A DNA stretch of 64,000 nt from the NCBI RefSeq assembly GCF_001641265.1, contig NW_020167541.1, positions 62,001 through 126,000 of the forward strand, in the 5' to 3' direction. The notes below the pieces were generated by a model. The model worked only from the letters and a program-made list of their open reading frames with translations, did not search any database and was not told the origin of the DNA. The position numbers and the translations under genes are program-made. Shown piece by piece: positions 52,443 to 63,451 of the stretch; positions within the stretch are counted from its first letter, which is position 1; each line of letters starts with the position of its first letter. The stretch comes from Pseudogymnoascus destructans. Its lineage: Eukaryota; Ascomycota; Leotiomycetes; Thelebolales; Thelebolaceae.

Positions 52443-55148
52443 CGCCTCCAACCACTTCCCCAGACAGCTCCCCGCGCTCCCCCTCATCGCATCCGCCATC
52501 CCCCAAACGCAAGGCCGATGCGTCCAACACCACCGCCTCCAACCGCCCCGTGAAGCGCCGTGCCTCGAAAGCGTGCCAGTGCTGCCGCGCCCGCAAGGTC
52601 CGCTGCAACGTCGTCGAGCATGGAGCTCCATGTACGAACTGCCGCTTAGACGAGGTGCCCTGCATCGTCACTGAGAGCCGGAGGAGGAAGTACGTTTGCC
52701 TTTTTTATTTCTCCGCCAGCCTGCCTCACGTGATCAGAGCGTCGACCAAGAAAAAATAACTAACACACCTTAGAAAGCACCCATACCACAACCTCAAGCC
52801 CACCGCGGAGGAGAGTATAGGGAGTCCCACGATGGCGGTGCACACGCACACGCACATGCAGCACCCGCACCACCACCCCTTCTCAACCGCCGAGGCGCTC
52901 GCGAACGGCAGCGTGAACCCTATCGATATCTCGAATGGGAATGGGAATTTCCTCGGCGAGGACCACTCCGTCAGCTCTGTCGATCAGGATGATGAGATGG
53001 GAAATTTCCACGTGCCGCATGGTTTGTGTACGACTCACTTTTTACTTTTCCTCATTTCTCATTTCTCATTTTTTGTCTCTTGAGAACTCAGCTGACCACC
53101 ACCAGACCACAACCAAATGTCGAATTTCGACCAATCCGCCACCCCGAGTGTTTTCTCCCTAGAACCACCTACCTTCACAAATCTCGTCTCTGGCTTCGCA
53201 TCGGAACTTGCACCCCCGTCTTTCGTGCCCACCAACTCGCTCCCCCCGCCCCCGCAACACCGTCCGCAATCAGCACGCCAGCTCACCAACGGCCTTCTCC
53301 CCGCCTACATCAAGCCCCTAAACGCGCGCATCTCCATCGAAGACGTTGGCCACCTCTGGAAGAAGGGTGCGCTCACCCTCCCCGATGTGCCTTTCCGCGA
53401 CGCCCTGCTGAGCGCGTACGTCGAATACGTGCACCCGTACATGCCGCTCATCGAGCTGCGCGATTTCTTGAACATCGTGGACGAGGGAACAGGGGATTCT
53501 GGAAGGATCAGCCTGTTGTTGTTTCAGGCGGTTATGTTTACGGGCGTAGCGTTCGTGGATATGGCCTATCTCACCGCGGCGGGCTATGCCACAAGGAAGG
53601 GTGCAAGGAAGGCGTTATATTTGAAATCTAGGGTATGTCTCAATCACTTCTCCGGTACAGCCCAGAAACTAACGTGCGCAGGCCCTGTACGATTTCGACT
53701 ACGAGACCGACCGCGTCGCCATCGTCCAGGCCCTTCTCCTCATGACCTACTGGTATGAGACCCCAGACGACCAGAAGGACACCTGGCACTGGATGGGAGT
53801 CGCCATATCCCTCGCCCACACAATCGGCCTACACCGCAACCCGTCACCGACCTCTATGCCTCCGCGCAAGCAGAAGCTATGGAAGCGGATATGGTGGTCC
53901 TGCTTCATGCGCGACCGCCTCGTTGCCCTCGGCATGCGCAGACCAACCCGCATAAAGGATGAGGACTTTGACGTGCCGATGCTTGACGTCGAGGACTTTG
54001 AGACGGAAGAGCTCCCCTCGCATATCCTCTCATCCTGCGGAGCACTCCGCAACTCCGTCCTCCTCACCGATCTCGCACACCTCTGCATCGCCAAGGCCAA
54101 GCTCTGCCTCTGCATCTCCCACGTCCTCGGCGCGCAGTACTCCGTCCTCATCCGCGACCAGGGCCAAGCCATGGGCCAAGAAGGCAACACCCGCAGCAGC
54201 GTCATGCTCTTCCCCAAGAAACTCGACCAGACTGACGAGGTGCGCGACTGCGACTCGGAACTCGCCGAATGGCTCGTCTCCCTCCCCGAACCCTGTCTCT
54301 ACCGCGCCCCCACCCCCTCCGACGTCGACGCCGGCCAGGCCAGCCTCGTCGTCCAGCGCGCCCTCCTCCACATGTGCTATCACGCCACCCTCTCCGCCCT
54401 GCACCGCCCGCAGGTCCTCCCCTCGGCCGAAACAGCCGCGCACCCACAATGCCGCGCCCTCCAGGACGTTTCGCGCCGGCAGGTCCGCGAGGCCTCCCGC
54501 GAGATCACGCGCGCTGCACAGGCACTCTTCCACCTCCAACTCGCGCGCTACCTCCCCACAACCGGCGTCACCGTCCTCCTCCCCGCCATCATAATCCACC
54601 TCCTCGACATCAAGAGTCCGAACAGCGGCACCCGCGATGAGGCCCGAAGGGGTTTCGCGATGTGTATGGCTGTTCTGGAGCTGCTGCGCGATAACTACGC
54701 TGCGGCGGACTTTGCGACGCAGTTCCTCGGCGCGGCGATGCGGAAGGCGGGGATTGATTCTGCGGAGTCGCCGTTGAGAGGGGATGCCCCGAGCGCTCGG
54801 GCTGGGCTCACCCCGCCACCGGACTCGGGGGCTAGTGGTGCCGGTGCACCGCCGCCACAAGCCGGATTTTGGGATGGTGTTAACGGCACACCTAATGGTA
54901 TGGGTGTTGGTGAAGTTACCACCCCACCCGATGACAACGCAGACGCCGAGGTGAAACTTGGTAACTGTGTTGGTGCTGGGGAGGAGGGGGTGTTTGAGGA
55001 GCAATTCGGTGCGCTGGTTGATTTTGGAGAGGGTGGTCCGGGAGCGGATGGTGCGGAGATGGTGGGGGGGATGCATGGGGAGAGTGGGGGGTTTATGATG
55101 GGTGGGATGGAGTTTGGTGGCAGTTGGGGGGGTGTGATGGTTGAGTAA
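52439..55148 (+). CDS. Zn2Cys6 transcription factor, FarA/CTF1-like
   Basis: Exons 52439-52689, 52774-53021, 53106-53632 and 53682-55148; 830 aa, all introns GT-AG in matching phases. The zinc cluster is C46-x2-C49-x6-C56-x8-C65-x2-C68-x6-C75 (KACQCCRARKVRC, APCTNCRLDEVPC), preceded by KRKADA and PVKRRAS, likely nuclear signals. The fungal-specific middle domain starts near residue 270 (LPAYIKPLNARISIEDVGHL) and includes HPYMPLIELRDFL, LLMTYWYETPDDQKDTWHW and KLWKRIWWSCFMRDRLVALG. The C-terminus is Gly/Pro/Ala-rich and acidic, possibly activating. The wording CRARKVRCNVVEHG.PCTNCRLDEV recalls FarA/CTF1, regulators of fatty-acid use and cutinase, but this is from memory. A long, repeat-filled upstream region and an overlapping uORF suggest tight control. 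Confidence 0.85.
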
Positions 55149-55473
55149 TTGAGGGATCTTGGGTGGGATGATGATGGATGGGAGTATGGGGTGTATTAAA
55201 TTAGGAACTGGCGTTTTTGGGGGAGGTTAGGGGGGATGGGGGATTTTGGCGTTGGGATGGGGGGATGGATGTTTTTAGGGTAGATCTGAGGTGAGAGGAA
55301 TTGAGAATATGTTATGTTATGATTCTGTCTGTTCTTTTTGTAAGGGGTGCTAGTAGTTGTAAATGTAGAAGGAGGGGAGGTCTATTCCCATGGGATAACA
55401 GGACAGTATATGAGCGTCTATTACTATAAACCAAGAGAACAGCGATTACAAACATAAAACCCCTATAAAGCTT
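55149..55473. other. Convergent 3' region
   Basis: G-rich at first (GGGATGGGGGATTTTGG), then AT-rich. It separates the regulator from the F-box gene on the other strand. Nothing else seen. Confidence 0.5.
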
Positions 55474-56673
55474 CTACCCCTTAAGAACCCCCCTCGCCGT
55501 AGCCAACAACTCCCTCCTATCCTTTAGTGAATCCATACCCTCAAAGTCAAAATACCGCTGCGTAGAACACATATGCTCAAAATAATTCATCGCCCACTTC
55601 CTCGTATACCTGACATCCTTCCACCCCAACCCCTGTTTCCTCCCCATAATCCACCCCCCATCCCCGACATCCATCCACCAAGTCACAAACAGTCCCAGCC
55701 CCAGGCCCCGGAACTTCCTGCAGCCAACGCGCAGCACGGTCCGACAGTGCCGGCACGACACCATGTCCGAGCACGCGCGCAGCTTCGGCGTCTGGCGCAC
55801 CAGGTCCTGCACCTCCAGCGCCTTGCGGCCCATGGCCTTGTGGTAGCTGGCGTAGTGCGGGCATGGCTGCACGGTGGGGTTGTAATTTGCGTCTTCGCGG
55901 GGGAGGATCATGGAGACCCTCGTGCGCTGGTAGGGGGATCCGTGGATGATGCGGTACTCCCAGGCCGTCTGGGAGGTGATGCCGCCGTCGTAGCGGGTGG
56001 TGGTCGTGGAGCGGGGCTTGAGGTTTCCGAGGAGGGCCCAGGGCGAGCGGCCGTGGCGGCACATGGTCATTGCGGTGTGGAAGATCTGGTGGCGGAAGTT
56101 GGGGGGGACGTAGGGCCAGAACTGGGCGTAGGCTTGTTGGCAGAGGGGGGTTGGGGATGCGGTGCAGAGGTGCATGTAGGGGACGAGGCGGGCGCAGTAG
56201 AGACAGAGGAGGCGGGGGGGGACTTCGGTGATGGGGTCTAGGGGGAGGTCGACGGTGATGTACTCGAGGAGCATGAGGAGCTCGGCGGGGGAGGCGCAGA
56301 GGAGGGCGAGGTACTGCGTCCCTGTCATCAGCCGGATGGCGAGGCACGTACTGGCAAAGGATGCGGCGGCGGAGGGGGGGAGGAAAGAGGCGATAAGCTG
56401 TATTGTTTCCGGAGCCAGGCGGCCGAGGGGGGAGTAGTTGAGGGCCGGTGGGCGAGGTGGGCGAGATGGGGGGATGTGGATGAGTGGCTGGAGGCGGGGT
56501 TGGTGGTGGAAAAGGGCTTGGAGATGGGGGTGGCGGCGGACGAAGGCGGGGAGGGGGTGGGTGAGGAGATTTCCCTGGCGATGGAGGAGGGCGAGGAGGC
56601 GGCCGGGGAAGTGGTTGCGGGCGATGACGAGGATGAGGATGAGGATAGAGAGGATGGCTTGGGTGGAGCCCAT
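55474..56673 (-). CDS. F-box-like domain protein
   Basis: Single exon, 399 aa with the start at MGSTQAILSILILILV; the frame is open upstream to 56892, but that part looks non-coding. The first 20 residues are hydrophobic and may be a signal anchor. Residues about 85-118 (LAPETIQLIASFLPPSAAASF, TCLAIRLM) fit an F-box, the motif that links substrate receptors to SCF ubiquitin ligases through Skp1 (family knowledge). The rest has several Cys pairs (LCLYCARLVPYMHLC, VSCRHCRTVLRVGCRKF), so a zinc-binding fold is possible. Similar Cys-containing F-box proteins are common in Pezizomycotina; substrates unknown. A membrane anchor on an F-box protein would be unusual. Confidence 0.7.
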   Translation of the reverse strand: MGSTQAILSILILILVIARNHFPGRLLALLHRQGNLLTHPLPAFVRRHPHLQALFHHQPRLQPLIHIPPSRPPRPPALNYSPLGRLAPETIQLIASFLPPSAAASFASTCLAIRLMTGTQYLALLCASPAELLMLLEYITVDLPLDPITEVPPRLLCLYCARLVPYMHLCTASPTPLCQQAYAQFWPYVPPNFRHQIFHTAMTMCRHGRSPWALLGNLKPRSTTTTRYDGGITSQTAWEYRIIHGSPYQRTRVSMILPREDANYNPTVQPCPHYASYHKAMGRKALEVQDLVRQTPKLRACSDMVSCRHCRTVLRVGCRKFRGLGLGLFVTWWMDVGDGGWIMGRKQGLGWKDVRYTRKWAMNYFEHMCSTQRYFDFEGMDSLKDRRELLATARGVLKG

Positions 56674-57774
56674 TTTTGCGACGGTGAGGTATATGTGGAG
56701 GATGAGGGGGATAGGGGGTATTGCTGCGGCGGCAAGGGGATGGGAGGGAGAGGGAGGAAGAGTGAGGTGACGATAGGAGATTGTACTTGGGTTTTTGGGG
56801 AGGGCAAGGAAATAACGCTGATATAGTGGTTTGAAGTGGTATAATAATGCTGGGCTAGCCAGGAACCATCTGATGCTCCAGGAACAGCTCATGCTCTAGG
56901 AACAGCTCATGGTGGCGCCATGTGGTGGTTTGAGACTCCAGGGTCCAACTAATCTTAGAGCTGTTTGGGGTACTCTCATAGGCACATGGACACTTCCATA
57001 CCGGAGAAGCCCATCCCTGAAAATAAGACGGCCATGGCCTGGTAGTCACATAAACTCTTACATTTGTAGTAATACGTTCGAATATTGATAGGAATATACG
57101 ACAAGATGTTGTGTCGATGCGATGGTCCCTCCATGTCGTCGGTTGTGGGGAAATATTGCTCCGCACGGTTGTCTCAGTGGCAGGGCGTCTGACGCGCCGA
57201 TCGGCACGATTCATCGCGACGCCAGCGAATGGAAACGGAGAAATTAACGACCGAAGCGACAAACTTGATCCTGAATGATCCAGGCCAGCAGGGCAATCAA
57301 TAGCCGCGTTTAGTGCCCGTTTGTCACCCAATCGACTCTGACGACCTCTGTTTGTTTGTCCAGCGCATCGGATACCGCCCTTTCCAATCTTCGGCGTCCG
57401 ACACGAATTGTTTATTGCTGGGTTTTCCAGCATGTCCTCTCTTTGATTTTCCCTTTTCCATGTTTAGTAAAGGGACGTGGGTTTCCCTCTCGTCGACTTG
57501 TTCTTGCGTTTATTGTGTCAGCGTTACAGCGGTGGTCGCTGGTCATAGACGTCAATAGATACCCATACCCAGGTCAAAGACGGAAGGCCACAGAAACCCA
57601 TCTCGATTTTCACCTCTCCCACAGCATCTACGAACCCTGAACCCTACAACGACGGGACACCACAGAACCACGACACTCACGGCACGATGCGAGCTATTTA
57701 TACTGGATCTCCCGTCTTCCTCGAGGTTACATGACCTAGCAAATCCCCACCCCCTAATACAACAGCCATCCATC
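56674..57774. other. Divergent promoter region
   Basis: Between the F-box gene and the GAR-domain gene. Pyrimidine tracts near 57410-57510 and 57590-57640. No gene recognised. Confidence 0.5.
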
Positions 57775-60700
57775 ATGATGGCGAAGCACAAACGCGACAT
57801 GTCGGCGTTCAGCATTCGAGATGCGCCGCCAGCTCTCCGCTTCTCGCCCACCTCGCTGCGGATGCGGCCGCGATCACCGTCGAAATCGCCCTGTCGACAC
57901 ACGCGCTCGCCGACCCGCTCGCGCATAACAGATGATATATTTGAGGATCTCTCCCCTGCGAGGATCTTGGAACGCTTCACCTCCGCAAGCGGCGAGCTGG
58001 CAAAGAGCATCGAAGCTTCGACCCCGGATCAGAAACAATTTGGGATAAGGGCTGCGGTTGCCAGTAAGAAGATTGAAGAATGGGCAAACGAGGTTGGAGG
58101 TTGGCCGTGGCCTAGTATTGGGGCCGACGGATTTGTGATGCCAGAGAAAACATATGGAATTTTTGGAGACCTGAAAGAAGATGATATGGGGCTGGAGGAG
58201 GAGGCCGATACTAAGGAATATTGGGGGAGCCATCCTGCGCCCCTCGTCGAACTATACTCCAATCGGGTCTCGGAGATTTTTGACGACATGTTCGATCTGG
58301 ACATTGAAGAGATTAAGAACAAGGTTCTCGATCTCGTTGCGACTGATGCACAACCATCAGCTACGACTGGGGAGCATTCTCTGCCAACCACACCAGTGAA
58401 ATCTAAATACACCCGTCTCGACACTTTCACTGGTATGATCACCCACACCGTCCTCGACGCCCTGCCCAAGCTACACCGTTTGCGCCTGCTTCTCGATGTC
58501 TGGAGCATCCGCATAGACATTCTGCGTGACATCCCCTCTACCCTTGAATCCTTGCGCGACGCAGACACAATGCTGCAGTCCGCCTGGGCGTCGCTTAAAG
58601 CTACAAACCCCAGCGGCGAAGAAATGATGCTCACACGCCCCGACTACGAAACCATGCAGGTGGCGCTTGGTGAGACGATCAGTGACACGGGAAAGATGAT
58701 TGATTCGATGTTGGATCGGCTCGATGGGCGTGTTGATACTGTGCCCGGGCCATGGCTAGATCAAATGGACGCTGTTGAGACGGATTATGGGAATTGGACT
58801 ATTGCAGCTGAGAGGAAGGCGCAGGAGGGAGAGTGGGCAATCAAGGCCGCGAAGAAGGCGGAGTTGGAGAAGTCTGTACAGATGCTCCAAGAATTGGCTG
58901 AACAGCAGGCAGCTATGGCTGATGTTGGGACTGAAGACGAAGTGGCCATCGAAGAGGAGTGGGAGAAGGTACAAATAGAACACGTTGCTATGTCTGATCG
59001 TGGGTCTATCCCCGACACGACAGTGGAAAACATACCGATATCCGACGACCAAGTTCAAGAGTTACCAATAGGAAGCCTGGACATATCTGACAATGGCTCC
59101 GACTTTGGCAGACCACTGGCCGTGGGGTCACCTATCACCAACGAAGCGCCGCAATCGGATGTACCAAGCACATTACAGGCTTCTACGGAGCTACAAGAGT
59201 CTCGAGCGTTTAATATCCCTTGGGGTTTCGATGGCCAAGATGATCGCTCCCCAACAGCTGGACGGGGTACGCACAAGCGAGGCGATGAGAGCCCTTCGCC
59301 GCCTAGTACAAGAAATGATGCGGGAGGCTTTTGGACACCGTCTAGAGCTAGTCTTGAACCTAGTGAGGGGTCATTTCGCCTCGGGCGAAGCCGAACGCCT
59401 TCCGTCATGGGACGAAATACCCCTCCCAGGCTGCCGTTGCCATACCGAATTCACACTGAGGGCTCTCGGTCCGGGTCTCCAGAAACCATCCCTTCCATGG
59501 CAGCGTCCCCATCGCCGACAGGGAACTTAAACCTCCGGCCTTTCATCCTGGGCACTAGCGCCGTTGTTAGTTCTCAGCCGCCATCGCCAATTATACCACG
59601 AGGCAGGAGCAGTCGAAACTCGGTCGCGCCTTCCGGCTGGGATATTGGGGACTCCCAAAATGCGGGGTCAGGCAACCCAATATCAAGACGAGATTCTCAA
59701 ACTTCGCCCACATCACCAATATTTCCTTCATTCAGAGGGAGTCCCCTATTCCCTGGCTCGCGGTCATCATCGATAAGCCTTCGTTCAAGCAGAAGCAAGA
59801 AAAGGTCACAAACAGTATTTAGCGACGACGAAGAGCTTGCCTTGCTTGCAGCTGCGAGCGACCACGCCGCTCAGATGTTAAGTACACCACCAGCTCGCAG
59901 GGGTCATACCGCAAATGAGCCGAAGAGCTCGCCAAGGCCGGACATATCCACGTCGGATCCATTTACGGACGTCCCATGGCTGGTGCCCACGCCTACGACG
60001 CAGGCTGCGGCCCCGCTTACTCCCCCGCCAATGGCCGCTTCAGAGTCTATGCACGCAATTATGTCACCATCAAATCAGCCTGGTCCTACGCGTCAATTTT
60101 CTGACGATGATTGTCCACCGAGTCCGTCAAAAAGAATTGTATTAGACGATGGTGGTACACCGCGCAGTCCCAAGAAGGGCAGGAAATCACCCAAAGAGCG
60201 GAGGCTGCCTTTGTTATCGATGAGCGACGACGATGATGAGAACCCACGGAGCTCAGCAAACAAACCGGCCTTACAACCTGGATGGCCTGGACTACAAGAG
60301 GGTGCGCCAAAGTTTGAGCTTAGGAGCCCTTGGGCACGGAATAAGAACTCTGAGTCGATGTCTTCTACCAGGAGGAATTCCACAGCCAGCCTCGGCGAGA
60401 AAGACCCCCAAAAGAGGTACGGTATGCCCAGTACACCTCTGGAGAAAGCGTCCGAGTTTTCTGGCCAACCCAACGTGGCAGATACCTCTCCTGAGCCACA
60501 ACCTACCCATCATACAGCTAAGGTTGTCATCGACGATGTTTTCGTCACTCAAGAACAGGATCATAGAGAAATTTCAGCCGTACCTCATACCACAGAGACG
60601 GAGCACCCCACATCTAATACAACCCACGGATCTGGGGCATCGGCCAGTTTTAAAGCTATAATAACCCCGGTCGAGGAAGCATGTCACGATTGGTCTCGAT

Positions 60701-62208
60701 TTTCAGACCCAGAGAAACCGACCAAGGTATCACCACTGACAAGCGTCAGTAACGACAAGGAGACTCCACCCCTGATGGGCTATCAAGTCGATGGTGGCAG
60801 ATCCTATGGTTTGGATAATTCTCGCCATGGTAGCGTCGTGTCATTCCGTTCCAACGATACTGTTTTCAAAGCCCATAGCCGCGCAGATTCCGCAGGCAAA
60901 CTGCCCGTGCTCAATAGCATCATTGCATTTGAATCGCCTCGTATTGTTGAAGATTTGGTTTCTGATGACGGCTATGATTTAGACTTCTCGCCATCCACAC
61001 GTCGGTCAATACTGTATAGCAACGACATCCGCCAGAGTTTTGAAGAAGGCTATAGCGAGCCTAGCACACCGATTTTTTCGGTGCCGCCCACCCTCGATTT
61101 CTTTGGCACAGAGGATACAGAGTTAGACGCGTCGGTAGCTGAGCCGTTAGTATCGGTAGATAAATTGGCATTGGAGGCTCCAAGTTTTACAAACGTGGAT
61201 ATTGATCTTCAATATTCACAAGCAAGTCCTACAAAAATTTCTGACGATCAGCTTCAACAACAAATAAGCGAAATTCTAGAGTCTATTCCAGCAAAGATCG
61301 AGCTGAGCAATGCCCCGATCTCTCCACAGAAGTCTCCTATGAAGCCAAAGCACACCATCAGAAAGCGCCCGTCCCGCCCGACTCTCAGCCCCGCATCTCG
61401 ACCAAGTTATTCAAGAGCACCAACACCATCTTTCACTCTTGCACCGGCCGAATCTCGGCTGTCCCGTCCACGGCAACAGGGCAATTCCGATATCCAACTC
61501 TACCACTTGATGCGCAGCACTGGCGACCCACCAATCAAACTCTTTGTGCGTCTTGTGGGCGAGAGAGGCGAGCGCGTAATGGTCCGTGTCGGCGGTGGCT
61601 GGGCAGATCTTGGCGAATATCTGAAGGAATACTCTAGCCATCACGGGAGGCGCGCCGAGCGCTCTGGCGAAATCCAAGTTGAGCTCTCGACCAACGCCAG
61701 GCCACGCATGGGTAGCATTGGTAGCATTGGTAGCTTGAACCCCGCGCCAGGAATGCTGCGCACAGGCCATAATGGGAATGTCTGGTCTAGCCCTAGAAGC
61801 CGCCCCGGATCATCGTTGGGCAGTCGACCGGGTTCGAGCTTGCAGGTACGCAAGCGAGGCGCGAGGGTCTCGGACGTGGCGGATAGCAGGGAAAACTCTG
61901 TGCGCTCACCGTCTATGCCGCTGCCGTTCACGAGCACAACGCTACGGGCGAATGCAGCTAAGGGACAGACGCCGCCGGCCCGCTCCGTGTCGCGCCAGGC
62001 TTGGAGCGTGGGGCCTGACGGCGAGGAGGTGCATCTTGGGCCTTCGGGACCAAAGAATAAGAAGGGAGAGATGAACGAGGGACGCAAGAGGTGGGTCGAG
62101 GGAGTTGTGGAAAAGGTGCGTCAGGTGAGCGTGGAGAGCAGCCAAGATGGATTCGGGGCGCTCGGACAGGTTGGGGGAACGACGAGGGTGTTTCGAAAGG
62201 GCCAATGA
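57775..62208 (+). CDS. Large GAR (GAS2-related) domain protein
   Basis: Single exon, 1477 aa. The N-terminal third is mostly helical: ARILERFTSASGELAKSIEAS, IEEWANEVGGWPWPS, LDALPKLHRLRLLLDVWSI. A short coiled-coil with EKSVQMLQELAEQQA lies near 360. The middle 700 residues are Ser/Pro-rich with many SP/TP sites and look disordered. Near residues 1240-1305 a GAR domain is seen (YHLMRSTGDPPIKLFVRLVG, RVMVRVGGGWADLGEYLKEY), a module that binds microtubules in GAS2 and spectraplakins (family knowledge). A Ser/Arg-rich tail follows. A cytoskeletal linker role is inferred. The alternative start MAKHK one codon later makes little difference. Intact. Confidence 0.8.
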   Translation: MMAKHKRDMSAFSIRDAPPALRFSPTSLRMRPRSPSKSPCRHTRSPTRSRITDDIFEDLSPARILERFTSASGELAKSIEASTPDQKQFGIRAAVASKKIEEWANEVGGWPWPSIGADGFVMPEKTYGIFGDLKEDDMGLEEEADTKEYWGSHPAPLVELYSNRVSEIFDDMFDLDIEEIKNKVLDLVATDAQPSATTGEHSLPTTPVKSKYTRLDTFTGMITHTVLDALPKLHRLRLLLDVWSIRIDILRDIPSTLESLRDADTMLQSAWASLKATNPSGEEMMLTRPDYETMQVALGETISDTGKMIDSMLDRLDGRVDTVPGPWLDQMDAVETDYGNWTIAAERKAQEGEWAIKAAKKAELEKSVQMLQELAEQQAAMADVGTEDEVAIEEEWEKVQIEHVAMSDRGSIPDTTVENIPISDDQVQELPIGSLDISDNGSDFGRPLAVGSPITNEAPQSDVPSTLQASTELQESRAFNIPWGFDGQDDRSPTAGRGTHKRGDESPSPPSTRNDAGGFWTPSRASLEPSEGSFRLGRSRTPSVMGRNTPPRLPLPYRIHTEGSRSGSPETIPSMAASPSPTGNLNLRPFILGTSAVVSSQPPSPIIPRGRSSRNSVAPSGWDIGDSQNAGSGNPISRRDSQTSPTSPIFPSFRGSPLFPGSRSSSISLRSSRSKKRSQTVFSDDEELALLAAASDHAAQMLSTPPARRGHTANEPKSSPRPDISTSDPFTDVPWLVPTPTTQAAAPLTPPPMAASESMHAIMSPSNQPGPTRQFSDDDCPPSPSKRIVLDDGGTPRSPKKGRKSPKERRLPLLSMSDDDDENPRSSANKPALQPGWPGLQEGAPKFELRSPWARNKNSESMSSTRRNSTASLGEKDPQKRYGMPSTPLEKASEFSGQPNVADTSPEPQPTHHTAKVVIDDVFVTQEQDHREISAVPHTTETEHPTSNTTHGSGASASFKAIITPVEEACHDWSRFSDPEKPTKVSPLTSVSNDKETPPLMGYQVDGGRSYGLDNSRHGSVVSFRSNDTVFKAHSRADSAGKLPVLNSIIAFESPRIVEDLVSDDGYDLDFSPSTRRSILYSNDIRQSFEEGYSEPSTPIFSVPPTLDFFGTEDTELDASVAEPLVSVDKLALEAPSFTNVDIDLQYSQASPTKISDDQLQQQISEILESIPAKIELSNAPISPQKSPMKPKHTIRKRPSRPTLSPASRPSYSRAPTPSFTLAPAESRLSRPRQQGNSDIQLYHLMRSTGDPPIKLFVRLVGERGERVMVRVGGGWADLGEYLKEYSSHHGRRAERSGEIQVELSTNARPRMGSIGSIGSLNPAPGMLRTGHNGNVWSSPRSRPGSSLGSRPGSSLQVRKRGARVSDVADSRENSVRSPSMPLPFTSTTLRANAAKGQTPPARSVSRQAWSVGPDGEEVHLGPSGPKNKKGEMNEGRKRWVEGVVEKVRQVSVESSQDGFGALGQVGGTTRVFRKGQ

Positions 62209-62401
62209 TTTGGGGGGTAATAATGGGGCTGGGTATAGAAGACCTCGACGGAAACGGACGGGCGAAGGATTTTGGCAAGGCGGAGTCTGCTTTTGCTATG
62301 TTTTGTTTTGAGATTATCCCATGAGCTTCTAAGAGGTGAATTAAGAGAACCTTGCACTTTAACAGAGTTCTCACATTTTGCTGCTTGTGATTTGATAAAC
62401 G

Positions 62402-62431
62402 TAATCGTCGTGACTAAACTTTTCGCTTCGC
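62402..62431 (-). repeat. Terminal inverted repeat of a DDE transposon
   Basis: TAATCGTCGTGACTAAAC... is the reverse complement of the transposon end at 46414-46443, with one mismatch over 30 bases. It marks the left end of another member of the family. Confidence 0.75.
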
Positions 62432-62699
62432 TTTAGGGTGGAGGAAGCGAGATGCGCAGTTGAGAAATGGGGGAACGCAGTTTCGCGACGTGCGTCTGTT
62501 CACCGCCATTCCTCGACAAAACCTTTTCTATAGTTGTAGATAGTAATTTGTATTATAATCCTATACAATTCATTTCATAGAAGGGACTACTACAGTAAAA
62601 ATACGATAAGTCGATGCCTCGGATCCACAAAAATATATCGACTTAATGCATATATCGAGTAAATGTATTACACGTGATTAAATTAAAAATTGAAGCTAT

Positions 62700-63216
62700 T
62701 TACATAAACCATGAGTCTAATGTCCCCTGCCTTTGTGAATTGGCTTCAAGGAGCCTTAACTGTCTCTCAAAACGTTCAAAAGAACGTAAGAATGTTGGTG
62801 CTTCTGAGGTGTCACTATTCCCAGATTCCGTAAACTCAATCAGAACTTGAATGGCGTTAATCACAGCTTTTGTAGTTGGCACAGGCTGTGAAGAAGGCTC
62901 ATCCTCTTCCTCATCATCTTGAGTGGTATCTGGGACGTATTGTGACATGATATCCTCAAGAATAGCATCCCCCCCCTGAAAATCTTCCCACCCCTCTAAC
63001 TCTTGTATATCCTCATCGACTGGATTTAAAAAGCTCGAAAGATCCATAGAGTCGTGTACATTCCCAGCTTGTTGTACTTGTTGATAGAGATTGGTAATAT
63101 CAGGAAGAGGTTGTGAGGGTAGTTGAACTGGCTTTTGAACAATCGTACTCTTTCGAAAACAGTTATAGATTGTCGAGTTTGTAAGGTCTAGGAAGCACAA
63201 AGTTTCGTACCCATAA
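62700..63216 (-). pseudogene. C-terminal part of a Tigger/pogo-like transposase
   Basis: Open for about 170 codons. Acidic middle (DDEEEDEPSS), then TTKAVINAIQVLIEFTES, FLRSFERFERQLRLLEANS and the end RQGTLDSWFM. This order (acidic stretch, AL-rich helix, short coil, final Q-x-TLDxF-like motif) is typical of the tail of Tigger/jerky DDE transposases. A stop lies immediately upstream, and no catalytic part is visible in the window. Confidence 0.5.
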
Positions 63217-63451
63217 CCAATTTACGTGAATTGCCATACGAGATAGACCTCCTCAATTCTCTTGCCGCTATCTTTTACATTTATATACACCCATGAATCT
63301 GTCCATCCTATCTAGTATCCAAACACAGCCGTAGCAAGTGAAGCAGAAACTTCGAATACCTGATGTAGATCCGCTGATGCACCCATCCAATATCTCCCTG
63401 TCGCTCCCTATATACCCATAAAGAATCGAAGAACACCATAACTCATAACAC

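Noticed and set aside
57160..57240. Possible tRNA-like stretch (GTCTCAGTGGCAGGGCGTCTGAC)
   Set aside because: It resembles an A box, but there is no B box (GGTTCGA-type) and no acceptor stem.
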